In this document: in pieces, positions 1 to 8,671 of the stretch | Layout: each line of letters starts with the position of its first letter | Numbering within the stretch: the stretch's first letter is position 1 | Assembly: GCF_014696925.1 (NCBI RefSeq) | Contig: NZ_JACJQY010000013.1 | Location: forward strand, 1 to 64,000 | Direction of reading: 5' to 3' | Length of the DNA stretch: 64,000 bases | Source: Phormidium tenue FACHB-1050 | Lineage (GTDB): Bacteria; Cyanobacteriota; Cyanobacteriia; Pseudanabaenales; Pseudanabaenaceae | Notes under the pieces: model-generated | Told to the model about the DNA's origin: nothing | Database searches by the model: none | What the model saw: the letters and a program-made list of their open reading frames with translations, nothing else | Translations under genes and position numbers: made by a program

Positions 1-72
1 GAAAATCTACCTATCATTTTTGATGAATATCTTCCTAAATGGAATTATAGAGCTATTCCTCAAAATAACTGA
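1..72 (+). CDS. C-terminal end of an unidentified protein, possibly a transposase (partial)
   Basis: An open frame enters at the left edge and stops at a TGA after 23 codons. The visible tail contains YLPKWNYRAIP. A Trp-Asn-Tyr near the C-terminus is reminiscent of ISAzo13-type transposases, but 23 residues cannot settle this. Upstream sequence lies outside the window. Identity is uncertain. Confidence 0.3.
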   Translation, partial: ENLPIIFDEYLPKWNYRAIPQNN

Positions 73-278
73 AATGCATAAGTTATTTATTTTTCATTCC
101 TTACGGATATAGCGGTGATGCTTTTGAGGCTTTGACAGAGGTTGATCGGCAATCAATAAAACTAGGTATTGACAAGAAGATAATTTCTCTCTGTCGTACC
201 TATATCAAGGCAGAATCGGGGATATGGTTGGCTCCATCGGTACTTTCTGATCTGCTATTCGAGGATGTACTACATTGA
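69..278 (+). pseudogene. Unrecognised coding remnant without a start codon
   Basis: One frame stays open for 69 codons and reads as plausible protein (EVDRQSIKLGIDKKIISLC, then TYIKAESGIWLAPSVLSDL) ending in TGA. There is no ATG in the frame, and it is preceded by an in-frame stop, so it looks like the tail of a decayed gene. I do not recognise the family. The remaining bases to 498 hold only an A/T-rich leader and HIP1 copies. Confidence 0.3.
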
Positions 279-498
279 TCTCCTAGAAATCACGACTCAT
301 AGTATTAGCGATCGCCATAATAGATTTGATCGCTATCTAAAGATAAAAGGCAAATGACAACTTAATTTACAACTGGGGCAAAAAAATAGGGTCAGAAAAT
401 TTTTAATCCTGTTAGACTAGACAAGGCGCGAAATTGTCTAGATCAGCAAAATCATACGCCAAACCTAACTCTTGAAAGACTTTCGGATAATTACCACT

Positions 499-2097
499 AT
501 GTTTTGGGCGGATAAATTTGCAGCAGATGCAAGCGGCGATCGCATTATAGTCAACGATTCCAAAACCCCCTCTGGGCGCGTTCATGTCGGCTCATTGCGC
601 GGGGTAGTGATTCACGATGCCATCTATCGCGCCCTCAAACACGCAGGTAAACCCGTCACCTTTACCTACGGCGTTGACGACTATGACGCACTCGACACCG
701 TACCCCATTATTTAGATCAAGCCAAATTTGCACCCTATTTAGGACAGCCCCTCTGCAATGTCCCCTCACCCGAAGCCTCGGCTACCGATTATGCCAAATA
801 CTTCATGGGCGAATTTCTAGAAGTATTCGAGCATTTAGGTGTACGTCCCCAAGTTTATTACCTACGCGACCTCTACCGTTCAGGCAAGATGAATCAATAT
901 ATTGATATCTTCTTGAACAATGCTCACCTCGTCCGCGAAGCCTACAAAGAAGTCAGCAAAGCCGATCGCCCCTCCAATTGGTATCCTTTCCAAACCATTT
1001 GCGAGAACTGCGGCAAAATTGCAACTACCGTTGTCACTGATTACCAAGATGGCAAGGTGTTTTATACCTGTCAGCCTAACGCTATGGAATATGTCAAAGG
1101 CTGCGGTCACACAGGCTGGATATCACCCTTTGATGGCAATGGTAAGTTGCCTTGGAAAGTGGAATGGGTCGCCAAATGGGAAGTCGTCGGCGTATCGATT
1201 GAACTTGCTGGCAAAGACCATTCCCAAAAAGGTGGTTCTCGCGATGTGGCTAACTCCATTTATCGCAAGATTTTCAAAAAGAATCCACCCACCCATGCCC
1301 CCTATGAATTTATTTTGGTAAATGGAACCAAGATGAGTTCCTCTAAGGGTGTTGGCTCCAGTGCTAAGGAAATCGCCGATCTCTTACCACCTGAACTACT
1401 ACGTTTCTTGATGTTGCGGACACAGCCTCGTAGCGTGATTAACTTCTCGCCGAATTACGAGACAATTACCCGTTTATTCCGTGACTATGACACTCTGATT
1501 GATAAATATCAGGCGGATACAGTCAAAGACGAAAAGGCGCTAGAGGATTTAGTTCCCTTAGTCTATTCGCAATTGAATACCGAGGAACAAGTTGCAGGTT
1601 ATCAAGCCTTTGACTTCAGCACCCTGATTTCACTGCTACAAATCCCACACCTCGATCTCGAAGCCGAGATTGTTGCTAGAAGTGCGAATCCACTCAACGA
1701 TCGCGACTGGGAAGTAGTGCGCGATCGCATCCGCGTCGGCAAAAAATGGCTACAAGACTATGCCGATGAAGAAGAGAAACTAGTTCTCTATCTAGACTCG
1801 ATGCCTGAAAAAGCGAAAAACCTCACTGCCGAACAAGTAACTTATCTTGAAGCATTAGCGACTAATCTCGCTGATGATGTTAACTGGGAAGGTGAAGCAT
1901 TACAAACGCTATTATTTAGCACTTCTAGACAAATTGAAGTCTCTCAAAAGAGTGCATTTGCCGCAGTTTATTACACCTTCTTAAATAAGGAGAAGGGACC
2001 AAAAGCTGGAAGCTTACTTTCTTATTTAGAGAAAGATTTTGTGATTCAGCGGATTAAAGAGGCGATCGCGTTAAATCTCACAACTAGTAATTCATAA
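499..2097 (+). CDS. lysK: Class I lysyl-tRNA synthetase
   Basis: Charges tRNA-Lys with lysine in the cytoplasm. The protein is of the class I (Rossmann-fold) type, not the class II LysS usual in bacteria. It has an HVGS version of the HIGH signature at residues 29-32 and KMSSSK at 278-283, both ATP-binding signatures of class I synthetases. A Cys-rich insert (CENCGK and later Cys residues) resembles a zinc-binding knuckle. A TTG 27 bases upstream could extend the frame, but the ATG at 499 gives the usual MFWAD beginning and 532 residues, normal for the family. It is followed by a strong terminator and looks monocistronic. A class I enzyme in a cyanobacterium is notable; whether a class II copy exists elsewhere cannot be seen here. 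Confidence 0.93.
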   Translation: MFWADKFAADASGDRIIVNDSKTPSGRVHVGSLRGVVIHDAIYRALKHAGKPVTFTYGVDDYDALDTVPHYLDQAKFAPYLGQPLCNVPSPEASATDYAKYFMGEFLEVFEHLGVRPQVYYLRDLYRSGKMNQYIDIFLNNAHLVREAYKEVSKADRPSNWYPFQTICENCGKIATTVVTDYQDGKVFYTCQPNAMEYVKGCGHTGWISPFDGNGKLPWKVEWVAKWEVVGVSIELAGKDHSQKGGSRDVANSIYRKIFKKNPPTHAPYEFILVNGTKMSSSKGVGSSAKEIADLLPPELLRFLMLRTQPRSVINFSPNYETITRLFRDYDTLIDKYQADTVKDEKALEDLVPLVYSQLNTEEQVAGYQAFDFSTLISLLQIPHLDLEAEIVARSANPLNDRDWEVVRDRIRVGKKWLQDYADEEEKLVLYLDSMPEKAKNLTAEQVTYLEALATNLADDVNWEGEALQTLLFSTSRQIEVSQKSAFAAVYYTFLNKEKGPKAGSLLSYLEKDFVIQRIKEAIALNLTTSNS

Positions 2098-2127
2098 AAA
2101 AAGCGGCGCAATGCGCCGCTTTTTTTA
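2098..2127 (+). terminator. Rho-independent terminator of the lysyl-tRNA synthetase gene
   Basis: Stem AGCGGCGCA / TGCGCCGCT (2102-2110 with 2112-2120) with a minimal loop, followed by seven T residues. It lies directly after the stop codon. Confidence 0.85.
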
Positions 2128-2143
2128 TAGCTGTCGCCAAGTA

Positions 2144-2190
2144 TAAAACCAAAGCACAAAATGGCTCCGCCATTTTGTGCTTTGGTTTAT
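2144..2190. repeat. Family B-type palindrome (first hairpin only)
   Basis: A perfect inverted repeat with arms around ACCAAAGCACAAAATGGC and loop TCC. The same arm begins the complete three-hairpin family B elements at 44216 and 47937. The preceding bases (TATAGCTGTCGCCAAG, 2127-2142) match the end of a family A element, so this is a composite of fragments. Confidence 0.75.
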
Positions 2191-2200
2191 AAAGATGTTA

Positions 2201-2215
2201 TGATAATGATTATCA
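2201..2215 (+). promoter_or_regulatory. Zur box upstream of znuA
   Basis: A perfect 7-1-7 palindrome, TGATAAT-G-ATTATCA, 22 bases before the znuA ATG. It matches the binding site known for the zinc regulator Zur in cyanobacteria. Its position over the probable promoter implies repression when zinc is sufficient. Confidence 0.85.
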
Positions 2216-2237
2216 TTTTCTGTAATAAAGTATAAAA

Positions 2238-3337
2238 ATGTCTCTGCCTAACTCTGCAAAATTGACCTCAAAGCTACTTACCAAAAAAAGCTTGAGACTT
2301 TCTTCAGCTTTTAGTGCGGCTCTGATAGCGATCGCGGCTAGTCTTGTTTCCTGCACTGTGGCTACTGATGCAAATAAACCCAGTCCTACAGCAACTACTC
2401 AAACCACTACCTCACCAGTTGCCAAAGCCGCAGAGCTACCTCTAGTTGTTGCAACCAACTCCGTAGCCTGTGATTTGGCTAGGCAAATTGCAGGGGAAAC
2501 AATTAATCTCAAATGTTTAATCGAGGCAGGAACCGATCCCCATATTTATCAACCTATCCTGAAGATCGGAAAGCGATCGACTCCGCCAAGTTAGTTATTT
2601 ATGGTGGTTATGACTTTGAGCCAAGCTTGATCAAACTCATCCAAGCAAGTTCCAATCCTGCCCCCAAAATAGCGGTTAATGAAGTTGCAGTGCCTAGCCC
2701 TATCATGACGGCAGATGGTCATAGTCACGGAGATGATCACGATCACGAAAAAGAAGACAAAGCAGGCGAGAAGGAAGCCGATCCTCATGTTTGGAATAAT
2801 GCTCAGAACGGAATTAAGATTGCTCAGTCGATTAGTAAGAGCTTGATTGCACTACGTCCCGATCAAGCGGAAACCTATACCAAAAATACTGCCAAAATTG
2901 TGAGCGAACTAGAACAGATCGATATTTGGATTAAATCTCAAATTGCCACAATTCCTGAAGGTTCACGGAAGTTGATTACTACCCATGATGCTCTGGGTTA
3001 CTATGCTCAAGCCTATGGACTTTCTGTTGAAGGTGCTTTGAATGGGCTTAGTACTGACGAGCAAACAACGCCAACTAGAGTTAAAGAACTAGTGAATGTG
3101 ATCAAATCCAGTCAAGTCCCAACTATTTTTGCGGAAGTGTCGATCAATCCCAAATTGATTACCACCGTTGCTAGGGAAGCAAATGTCAAGGTTTCAGAAC
3201 GGAAACTCTATGCTGATGGACTAGGTGCAAAGGGCAGTGAGGCTGAGACCTATGCAGGCATGTTGATCGCCAATACGCGCACGATTGTCGAAGGTTTAGG
3301 CGGCAAGTACACCCCCTTTCAATTAAAAACACCTTAA
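2238..3337 (+). pseudogene. znuA: Zinc ABC transporter substrate-binding lipoprotein, frameshifted
   Basis: ZnuA captures Zn(II) outside the inner membrane and hands it to ZnuBC. The first frame (2238-2594) carries a signal peptide with lipobox LVSC and the start of the binding domain up to AGTDPHIYQP. The next frame (readable from about 2557 to 3337) resumes with PEDRKAIDSAKLVIYGG and contains the His-rich metal loop (HSHGDDHDHEKE) and the rest of the cluster A-1 family domain. The two parts join if one base is restored near 2556, giving YQP-x-PEDRK. Either the gene is inactivated or the sequence has a one-base error. No znuB or znuC lies beside it. The Zur box upstream supports a zinc role. 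Confidence 0.85.
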
Positions 3338-3362
3338 ACATGGGTTTAACAGCGCTTTGCGC

Positions 3363-3559
3363 TATCAAACCAAAAAGAGAATGGCGGCGCGAAGCGCCGC
3401 CATTCTCTTTTTGCAGCAATTCTCATTATGAAACCGATTTTGGTGTTTCCAGCGCCTTCGGCGCTGGAAACACCAAAATCGGTTTTTGAAAGTCCGCCGT
3501 TGGCGGACTTTCAAAAACCGATTTTTATAATGAGAATAGCTGCTCTTTTTGGTTTGATA
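3363..3559. repeat. Palindrome split by a family C insertion
   Basis: Removing the element at 3414-3542 and one copy of the 9-bp duplication CTCTTTTTG restores a perfect palindrome. Its arms run TATCAAACCAAAAAGAG... and ...CTCTTTTTGGTTTGATA around a GGCGGCGC-GAA-GCGCCGCC core (loop near 3391-3393). It therefore records an older palindrome that was later interrupted. Confidence 0.85.
3414..3542. mobile_element. Family C palindromic MITE (copy C1)
   Basis: The 129-bp element has terminal inverted repeats CAGCAATTCTCATTAT and ATAATGAGAATAGCTG. Two internal hairpins follow each other, one with arms AAACCGATTTTGGTGTTTCC and one with GAAAGTCCGCC. It is bounded by perfect 9-bp direct repeats CTCTTTTTG (3405-3413 and 3543-3551), the sign of transposition. 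It contains no credible gene. It lies between znuA and der. Confidence 0.85.
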
Positions 3560-3620
3560 TTGACGAACTCATTAAATCAAAGCTATAATAGTGAGTTCGG
3601 AATTCCAAAATTGTAAAGCT

Positions 3621-4979
3621 ATGCCCCTCCCGATTGTTGCCGTTGTCGGTCGCCCCAATGTGGGCAAATCCACTCTCGTAAACCGCCTGTCGGGTGAACA
3701 ATACGCGATCGTCTACGATGAACCGGGCGTAACCCGCGATCGCGTCTACCGTGATTGTTTCTGGGGCGCACATGAATTTCAAGTCGTGGACACAGGCGGC
3801 TTAGTATTCGACGATGAGACTGAATTTTTACCAATGATTCGCGAACAGGCGGAAATTGCCATTCGTGAATCGGCGGCGGTGATTTTTGTGGTCGATGGTA
3901 TGGCAGGGATCACCGATGCTGATGAGCAATTGGGCGGCTGGTTACGACGACAAAATATCCCTGTATTACTAGCGGTTAACAAATGTGAAGGTTCTAAATA
4001 TGGACTTTCATTAGCAGCAGAATTTTGGAATTTGGGCTTAGGTGAACCGATCCCGATGTCGGGAATTCATGGTAACGGTACGGGCGAATTGCTAGATGAG
4101 TTAATTAAGCATTTACCAGCACCCGAAGAAGTAGTTAAAGAAAGCGACGAAATCAAAGTAGCGATTATCGGTCGTCCGAATGTAGGTAAATCCAACTTAT
4201 TGAATGCTTTCATCGGTGAAAATCGTAGTATTGTGAGTCCGATTTCTGGCACAACTCGTGATGCGATCGATATGTCCGTGGAGCGCGATGGCAAAAAGTA
4301 TCGCCTGATCGATACTGCGGGTGTGCGTCGTAAAAAGAATATTGATTACGGCATTGAATTTTTTAGCATTAACCGTGCATTTAAGGCGATCGGACGTTCC
4401 GATGTCGTTTTACTAGTAATTGATGCCCTCGATGGTGTTACCGATCAAGATCAAAAATTGGCAGGTCGGATCAATGATGAGGGGAAAGCTTGCGTAATTG
4501 TGGTGAATAAATGGGATGCGATCGAAAAAGATTCCTACACAATTTACGATTACACTGCCGAAGTTAAGAGTCGTCTGATGTTTGTGGAATATGCGCCGAT
4601 TATTTTTGTGAGTGCGCTTACAGGTCAGCGCGTCACCCAAATTCTCGATCGCATCGACATCGCCGCCGAGCAACACAAACGTCGCGTCCCTACCGCCATC
4701 TTAAATGAAGCGCTTAACGAAGCAGTCACATGGCACGCGCCCCCAACCAGTCGCGGCGGTAAACAGGGTAAAGTCTATTACTGCACCCAGATTTCCGATA
4801 GTCCACCAACGATCATCCTATTTGTTAACGATCCCCATCGTTTCAATGACAACTACAAGCGTTACATTGAAAATCAATTCCGTAAAACCCTCGGTTTTGA
4901 AGGCACACCTCTACGATTTATCTGGCGCGGCAAAAAAGATCGCGAAGTCGAAAAGTCAAAAAACTCAGCATTAAGGTAA
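3621..4979 (+). CDS. der: Ribosome biogenesis GTPase Der (EngA)
   Basis: Der is an essential tandem GTPase acting in 50S ribosomal subunit assembly. Two P-loops of the form GRPNVGKS are visible, near residues 10 and 181, each with its DTAG/DTGG and NKC/NKWD motifs. A C-terminal KH-like domain ends in a Lys-rich tail. The length of 452 residues is typical. A GTG at 3591 could extend the frame by ten codons, but the ATG at 3621 gives the standard [17 protein letters not shown] start. A terminator follows at once. Confidence 0.97.
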   Translation: MPLPIVAVVGRPNVGKSTLVNRLSGEQYAIVYDEPGVTRDRVYRDCFWGAHEFQVVDTGGLVFDDETEFLPMIREQAEIAIRESAAVIFVVDGMAGITDADEQLGGWLRRQNIPVLLAVNKCEGSKYGLSLAAEFWNLGLGEPIPMSGIHGNGTGELLDELIKHLPAPEEVVKESDEIKVAIIGRPNVGKSNLLNAFIGENRSIVSPISGTTRDAIDMSVERDGKKYRLIDTAGVRRKKNIDYGIEFFSINRAFKAIGRSDVVLLVIDALDGVTDQDQKLAGRINDEGKACVIVVNKWDAIEKDSYTIYDYTAEVKSRLMFVEYAPIIFVSALTGQRVTQILDRIDIAAEQHKRRVPTAILNEALNEAVTWHAPPTSRGGKQGKVYYCTQISDSPPTIILFVNDPHRFNDNYKRYIENQFRKTLGFEGTPLRFIWRGKKDREVEKSKNSALR

Positions 4980-5012
4980 ACAAAAGGGACGCTTTGCGTC
5001 CCTTTTGTTTTC
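4978..5012 (+). terminator. Terminator after der
   Basis: Perfect stem AAACAAAAGGGACGC / GCGTCCCTTTTGTTT with a three-base TTT loop, followed by TTCTT. It overlaps the der stop region. Confidence 0.8.
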
Positions 5013-5031
5013 TTAAGCACTATGACGGTTG

Positions 5032-5193
5032 TATGAGCAAGTTGCCACGATTGAATATGGATTAGCTGATCACATCCAAGTCTCGGACTCCACCTATTTA
5101 ATTTTGAAAAACAAATATAACTTTGCTGATCGTGGCAAGATTATGATTAAAGGTAAAGGAGAAATGCAAACTTACTTTTTAATTAATAACTGA
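5032..5193 (+). pseudogene. Truncated class III adenylate/guanylate cyclase C-terminus
   Basis: One frame reads VATIEYGLADHIQVSDSTY and then FADRGKIMIKGKGEMQTYFL, the typical end of a class III nucleotide cyclase domain. The catalytic part is absent upstream, so this is a remnant. Its TGA stop is supplied by the first three bases of the inserted element at 5191. Without the insertion the frame would run on for four more codons to TAA at about 5373. Confidence 0.75.
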
Positions 5194-5354
5194 TGTTACG
5201 TGAAACACAGATAATGAATCTCTTACTGCAAGCATAGCAGGGCAACCACGGGGGGATTGCCCCTACCCCAAAATTTAAGGGTTATCGTAGGGGCTGTGCC
5301 CCCGTGCCAGCCCTAGACCTATGCTATAGCAGGAATTCCTTCCACGTAACATCA
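5191..5354. mobile_element. Family E MITE-like element, 164 bp
   Basis: The ends are perfect 12-bp inverted repeats, TGATGTTACGTG and CACGTAACATCA. Flanking 9-bp repeats ATTAATAAC / ATTAATAAG (5182-5190 and 5355-5363) match at eight of nine positions and look like a target duplication. Inside are GC-rich subpalindromes (GGGGGATTGCCCCTACC; GTAGGGGCTGTGCCCCC) and no gene. It was inserted into the cyclase remnant. Confidence 0.75.
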
Positions 5355-5403
5355 ATTAATAAGATAACTAACTAAAAACTTGATTTTTAATTACTCAGCC
5401 TTC

Positions 5404-5805
5404 ATGAAGGAAATGAGCCGCTCTCTCTCCCCAACAACGATGACAGCCATAGAAGAAACTAAATTTGAAGCTTATACCCTAGGAGCCGCAACCTTTGATT
5501 TAAGTGGGCTTCCGAAGGAGTACTACACTCTGGTAGATGGTAGTAAAAGCATCATTTGGGTACAACCAATTTTCCAAGCACTAGGACTAAAGTCATTGTT
5601 AGCGGCTTCTTTACCTGTAGAGAACTTTACCTATGCTGTAATTTATGGCAAGGAATATACGGCTGTGGTAATCAAGCAACAAGGCAATTATTTAGCTTTA
5701 CTAATCGATCCCCATGTGGAACTACTGGATGATCAGTTTCTACAGTGGGCCTATTATTTTGATGCGACTTCTCTTAAAAATAATCCTAAGTTTCAAGTAA
5801 TTTAA
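5404..5805 (+). CDS. Hypothetical protein
   Basis: A protein of about 134 residues that I do not recognise. Its alternating hydrophobic strands and a central helix (SIIWVQPIFQALGLKSLL) with a following YAVIYGKEYTAVVIKQ strand pair could fit a small alpha/beta profilin- or Roadblock-like fold, but this is only an impression. There is no signal peptide or membrane segment. Start choice is uncertain: ATG codons at 5404, 5413 and 5440 and a TTG at 5380 are all possible, and none has a strong ribosome-binding site. It precedes mtnA by 73 bases in the same direction. Confidence 0.6.
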   Translation: MKEMSRSLSPTTMTAIEETKFEAYTLGAATFDLSGLPKEYYTLVDGSKSIIWVQPIFQALGLKSLLAASLPVENFTYAVIYGKEYTAVVIKQQGNYLALLIDPHVELLDDQFLQWAYYFDATSLKNNPKFQVI

Positions 5806-5878
5806 ACTTTTGAGAGTTGATATTTGAGCATGATTGAGAAAAGATAAGGCTATTGTCCGAGGATGACCAAGAAAAATT

Positions 5879-6970
5879 ATGAATTCTACCTATAAAGCAT
5901 TTTGGTTAGAAGATGGCGATCTGGTGGTGATTGACCAGACACAGCTTCCCTTTTGTGTGGTGACTAAGACTTTAAAAACTAGCGCCGAAGCAACCCTCGC
6001 AATTCAGGACATGACTGTACGTGGTGCAGGGGTGATTGGTAATGTTGCAGCTTTCGGCGTGTACTTAGCAGCTAGGGAAAGTAAAGGTGATTTAGAAAAA
6101 ATCAAAGCTCTCGCAGCCGTAGTTCGTCGCGCTCGTCCGACCGCCGTAAACTTGATGTGGGCGGTCGATCGCATGATTGCAGTATTAGAAAAATCGGCAA
6201 AACAAAAGCAAGACTTAGTAGAAATTGCGCTCAAAGAAGCGATTGCCATTGCCGATGAAGATGTGGTTGGTACACGCAATATTGGTAAATTTGGCTGTGA
6301 ATTGATTGAGGCGATCGCCAAGAATAAACCCAAAGGCGAACCTGTCAATATCTTGACCCATTGCAATGCAGGATGGTTGGCGATCGTGGATCGCGGCAGT
6401 GCCTTAGCGCCTATCTATGAAGCCAGCGATCGGGGGATTAATATTCATGTGTGGGTTGATGAAACTCGTCCGCGCAATCAGGGCGCAAATCTAACCGCAT
6501 GGGAACTCGGACAATCGAAGATTCCCCATACGCTAATTGCTGACAATACGGGGGGATTATTAATGCAGTATGGCAAGGTCGATCTTTGTATTGTGGGAAC
6601 CGATCGCACTACCCGTAGCGGTGATGTGGCTAATAAAATTGGTACATATCTCAAAGCTCTAGCCGCTTTTGATAATCATGTTCCCTTCTATGTGGCTCTA
6701 CCAAGTTCTACGTTTGATATGCAAATATCGGATGGAGTCAAAGAGATTGCGATCGAGACTCGTAGTGCTGATGAAGTTCTTTATATGCAAGGATTACAGG
6801 ATAATGGCGATATTGGCAAAGTGAGAGTTGCTCCATTGGAAACTACAGCATTAAATTATGGATTTGATATTACGCCTGCAAGATTGGTAACTGGTTTGAT
6901 TACGGAGAGAGGTATTTGTGAAGCTGCGGAAACGGCGATCGCTGGTATGTTTCTTGATCTGATTCCATAA
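5879..6970 (+). CDS. mtnA: S-methyl-5-thioribose-1-phosphate isomerase
   Basis: Isomerises methylthioribose-1-phosphate to methylthioribulose-1-phosphate in methionine salvage. The fold is that of the eIF2B-alpha-like family. Key motifs are VRGAGVIG near residue 48, THCNAG with the catalytic Cys162, and VGTDRTTRSGDVANK with catalytic Asp242. NQGANLTAWEL is also typical. Length of 363 residues is normal. The first motif is VRGAGVIGN where the best-known enzymes have VRGAPAIG, so a specialised subgroup is possible. No other salvage gene is adjacent. Confidence 0.88.
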   Translation: MNSTYKAFWLEDGDLVVIDQTQLPFCVVTKTLKTSAEATLAIQDMTVRGAGVIGNVAAFGVYLAARESKGDLEKIKALAAVVRRARPTAVNLMWAVDRMIAVLEKSAKQKQDLVEIALKEAIAIADEDVVGTRNIGKFGCELIEAIAKNKPKGEPVNILTHCNAGWLAIVDRGSALAPIYEASDRGINIHVWVDETRPRNQGANLTAWELGQSKIPHTLIADNTGGLLMQYGKVDLCIVGTDRTTRSGDVANKIGTYLKALAAFDNHVPFYVALPSSTFDMQISDGVKEIAIETRSADEVLYMQGLQDNGDIGKVRVAPLETTALNYGFDITPARLVTGLITERGICEAAETAIAGMFLDLIP

Positions 6971-7001
6971 GTTTGAGCTTCTTTGAATTTGTTCATAATG
7001 C

Positions 7002-7119
7002 TATAGCAATGTAAGTTTTGCTTAGGACATAAAACCCAAAAGAAGAGGGGCGGCGCGAAGCGCCGCCCCTCTTCTTTTGGGTTTTAATTTTTGTCCGAGC
7101 TATCTCTTACGTTGCTATA
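7002..7119. repeat. Family A palindromic element (copy A1)
   Basis: Outer ends TATAGCAATGTAAG and CTTACGTTGCTATA are inverted repeats. The core (7031-7085) is a perfect 26-bp-stem hairpin: AAAACCCAAAAGAAGAGG arm, GGCGGCGC-GAA-GCGCCGCC tip, and matching right arm. Confidence 0.8.
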
Positions 7120-7145
7120 AGAGGCGGGGTATGGCGACAGCTATA

Positions 7146-7178
7146 AAAGCTAAAAATGGCGTTGCCATTTTTAGCTTT
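7146..7178. repeat. Short perfect palindrome
   Basis: AAAGCTAAAAATGGC-GTT-GCCATTTTTAGCTTT. It lies downstream of the mrp stop on the minus strand and could act as part of a terminator, although no T tract follows on that strand. Confidence 0.6.
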
Positions 7179-7210
7179 AGCATTACAGCAATTTAGCAAT
7201 TAAACGATAA

Positions 7211-8290
7211 CTAGTTAGCTTGAACTTTAGCTGCGATCGCTTTTGCAATCTCCCTTAAAGCCTTAGCCGAAGCAGACTCAGGATGACCTAACACAATTGG
7301 AACACCGCGATCGCCACCTTCACGCAGACCAATTTCTAATGGCACACAACCGAGTAAATCCACGTCTAACTCATCAGAGGTTTTTTTGCCGCCACCAGAG
7401 CCAAAAATGTCGTATTGGCGATCGGGCATGTCGGGCGGAATGAAATAACTCATATTCTCTACAATGCCCAAGACAGGAATGCCCATGTTTTGAAACATTT
7501 TTAAACCTTTGCGCGAGTCTAAGAGTGAAACAGTCTGTGGTGTCGTTACGATTACGGCTCCTGCGAGAGGTACTGACTGCGTGAGCGTCAACTGCGCGTC
7601 TCCCGTTCCGGGAGGCATATCCACAATTAAATAATCAAGTTCGCCCCAGTTTGCTTGATACAAAAACTGACGAATCACACCATTAAGCATGGGACCACGC
7701 CAAACCACAGGCTGATCCTTAGCAATCAAAAATGCCATCGAGATCATTTTCACGCCATAGTTAAAGGCTGGCTCTACCACATCTGCGCCATTTTCCGCCT
7801 TTACTACTTTGACTTGAGCCGCCTCCATGCCCAGCATTACAGGTACATTCGGCCCGTAGATATCTGCGTCGAGAATGCCGACCTTTGCGCCCATGTCTGC
7901 CAAAGCCACGGCGACATTCACCGCTACTGAGGTCTTACCCACACCGCCTTTGCCACTAGAAATCGCAAGCACATACTTCACGCCCTCAATGCCTTGCAAA
8001 GCGTTAGTCGGTGGTGCAGGTGTTGCCACAACGGGGCTATCGGCAATCACCTTAACCCAAACATCGGTGACAGAGGCGATCGCCTTAATTGCGTCTTTAC
8101 ATTCTTGGATTAAAGGATCGCGCTTGGGACTATTAGGATCGTTCAGCAACAACGTGAAACTGACCACCCCATTGGACTTAATGGCGATATCGCGCACCAT
8201 ATTTAGGTCGATAATGCTTTTTTGGCGATCGGGATCGACAATAGGATTTAATACGTTTTGGATCGCTTGCAAATCAGGTAAATCAGCCAT
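7211..8290 (-). CDS. mrp: Mrp/ApbC family iron-sulfur cluster carrier ATPase
   Basis: A P-loop NTPase that holds and transfers Fe-S clusters to apoproteins. An N-terminal MIP18-type domain (residues 1-90) is followed by a MinD-like ATPase with the deviant Walker A GKGGVGKT at 113-120 and the DADIYGPN switch. The CxxC that binds the cluster in many Mrp proteins is replaced by IPPDMPDRQYDIFG, a variant I associate with cyanobacterial members. Length of 359 residues is typical. It appears to be transcribed alone. Confidence 0.92.
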   Translation of the reverse strand: MADLPDLQAIQNVLNPIVDPDRQKSIIDLNMVRDIAIKSNGVVSFTLLLNDPNSPKRDPLIQECKDAIKAIASVTDVWVKVIADSPVVATPAPPTNALQGIEGVKYVLAISSGKGGVGKTSVAVNVAVALADMGAKVGILDADIYGPNVPVMLGMEAAQVKVVKAENGADVVEPAFNYGVKMISMAFLIAKDQPVVWRGPMLNGVIRQFLYQANWGELDYLIVDMPPGTGDAQLTLTQSVPLAGAVIVTTPQTVSLLDSRKGLKMFQNMGIPVLGIVENMSYFIPPDMPDRQYDIFGSGGGKKTSDELDVDLLGCVPLEIGLREGGDRGVPIVLGHPESASAKALREIAKAIAAKVQAN

Positions 8291-8409
8291 AGATTTATAG
8301 AGTTCAAAATTAAAAAAATTTGCTTAATACTGCCAAGATTTCATTAAAGCCCAAATAAGAGCAAAAATAATCGATAAAGATTTATGCTTAGTAAGAAACT
8401 TCCCTTTAT

Positions 8410-8604
8410 TACCAATTCACAAAACTGTCATGGCTTCGCCGTAAAATAAGAAACCAATTTTTGATGGTGTAGCACGAAGCTACACCATCAAAAATTGGGC
8501 GTTTTATTAAATTGCAGAAACCTGACAACAATTTTGTGAATTAAAAACCAAATCCAGTAAGGGTTTTAAAACACAAAATGGCTTAGCGTTTTGTGTTTTG
8601 GTAT
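8410..8604. repeat. Family B element interrupted by another palindrome
   Basis: Read on the minus strand this matches a family B element: ATACCAAAACACAAAACGC hairpin, AAAACCCTTACTGG hairpin, and AATTCACAAAATTGTTGTC arm. The partner of the third arm (ACCAATTCACAAAACTGTCA) lies at 8411-8430. The gap between holds a separate perfect hairpin, AATTTTTGATGGTGTAGC-ACGAA-GCTACACCATCAAAAATT (about 8455-8496). This fills most of the 381-base gap between mrp and the STAS gene. Confidence 0.7.
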
Positions 8605-8671
8605 AAGACTTTATAGCTAATCATTATTCCTGCAATTCTCAAACTAGATATTTAAAGCCAAGAACAAATCA

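Noticed and set aside
3428-3616. A 62-codon open frame in front of der
   Set aside because: It is encoded almost wholly by the hairpins of the family C element, and its residues mirror the palindrome.
7655-8300. Two plus-strand frames opposite mrp
   Set aside because: They are mirror frames of a well-supported minus-strand gene.
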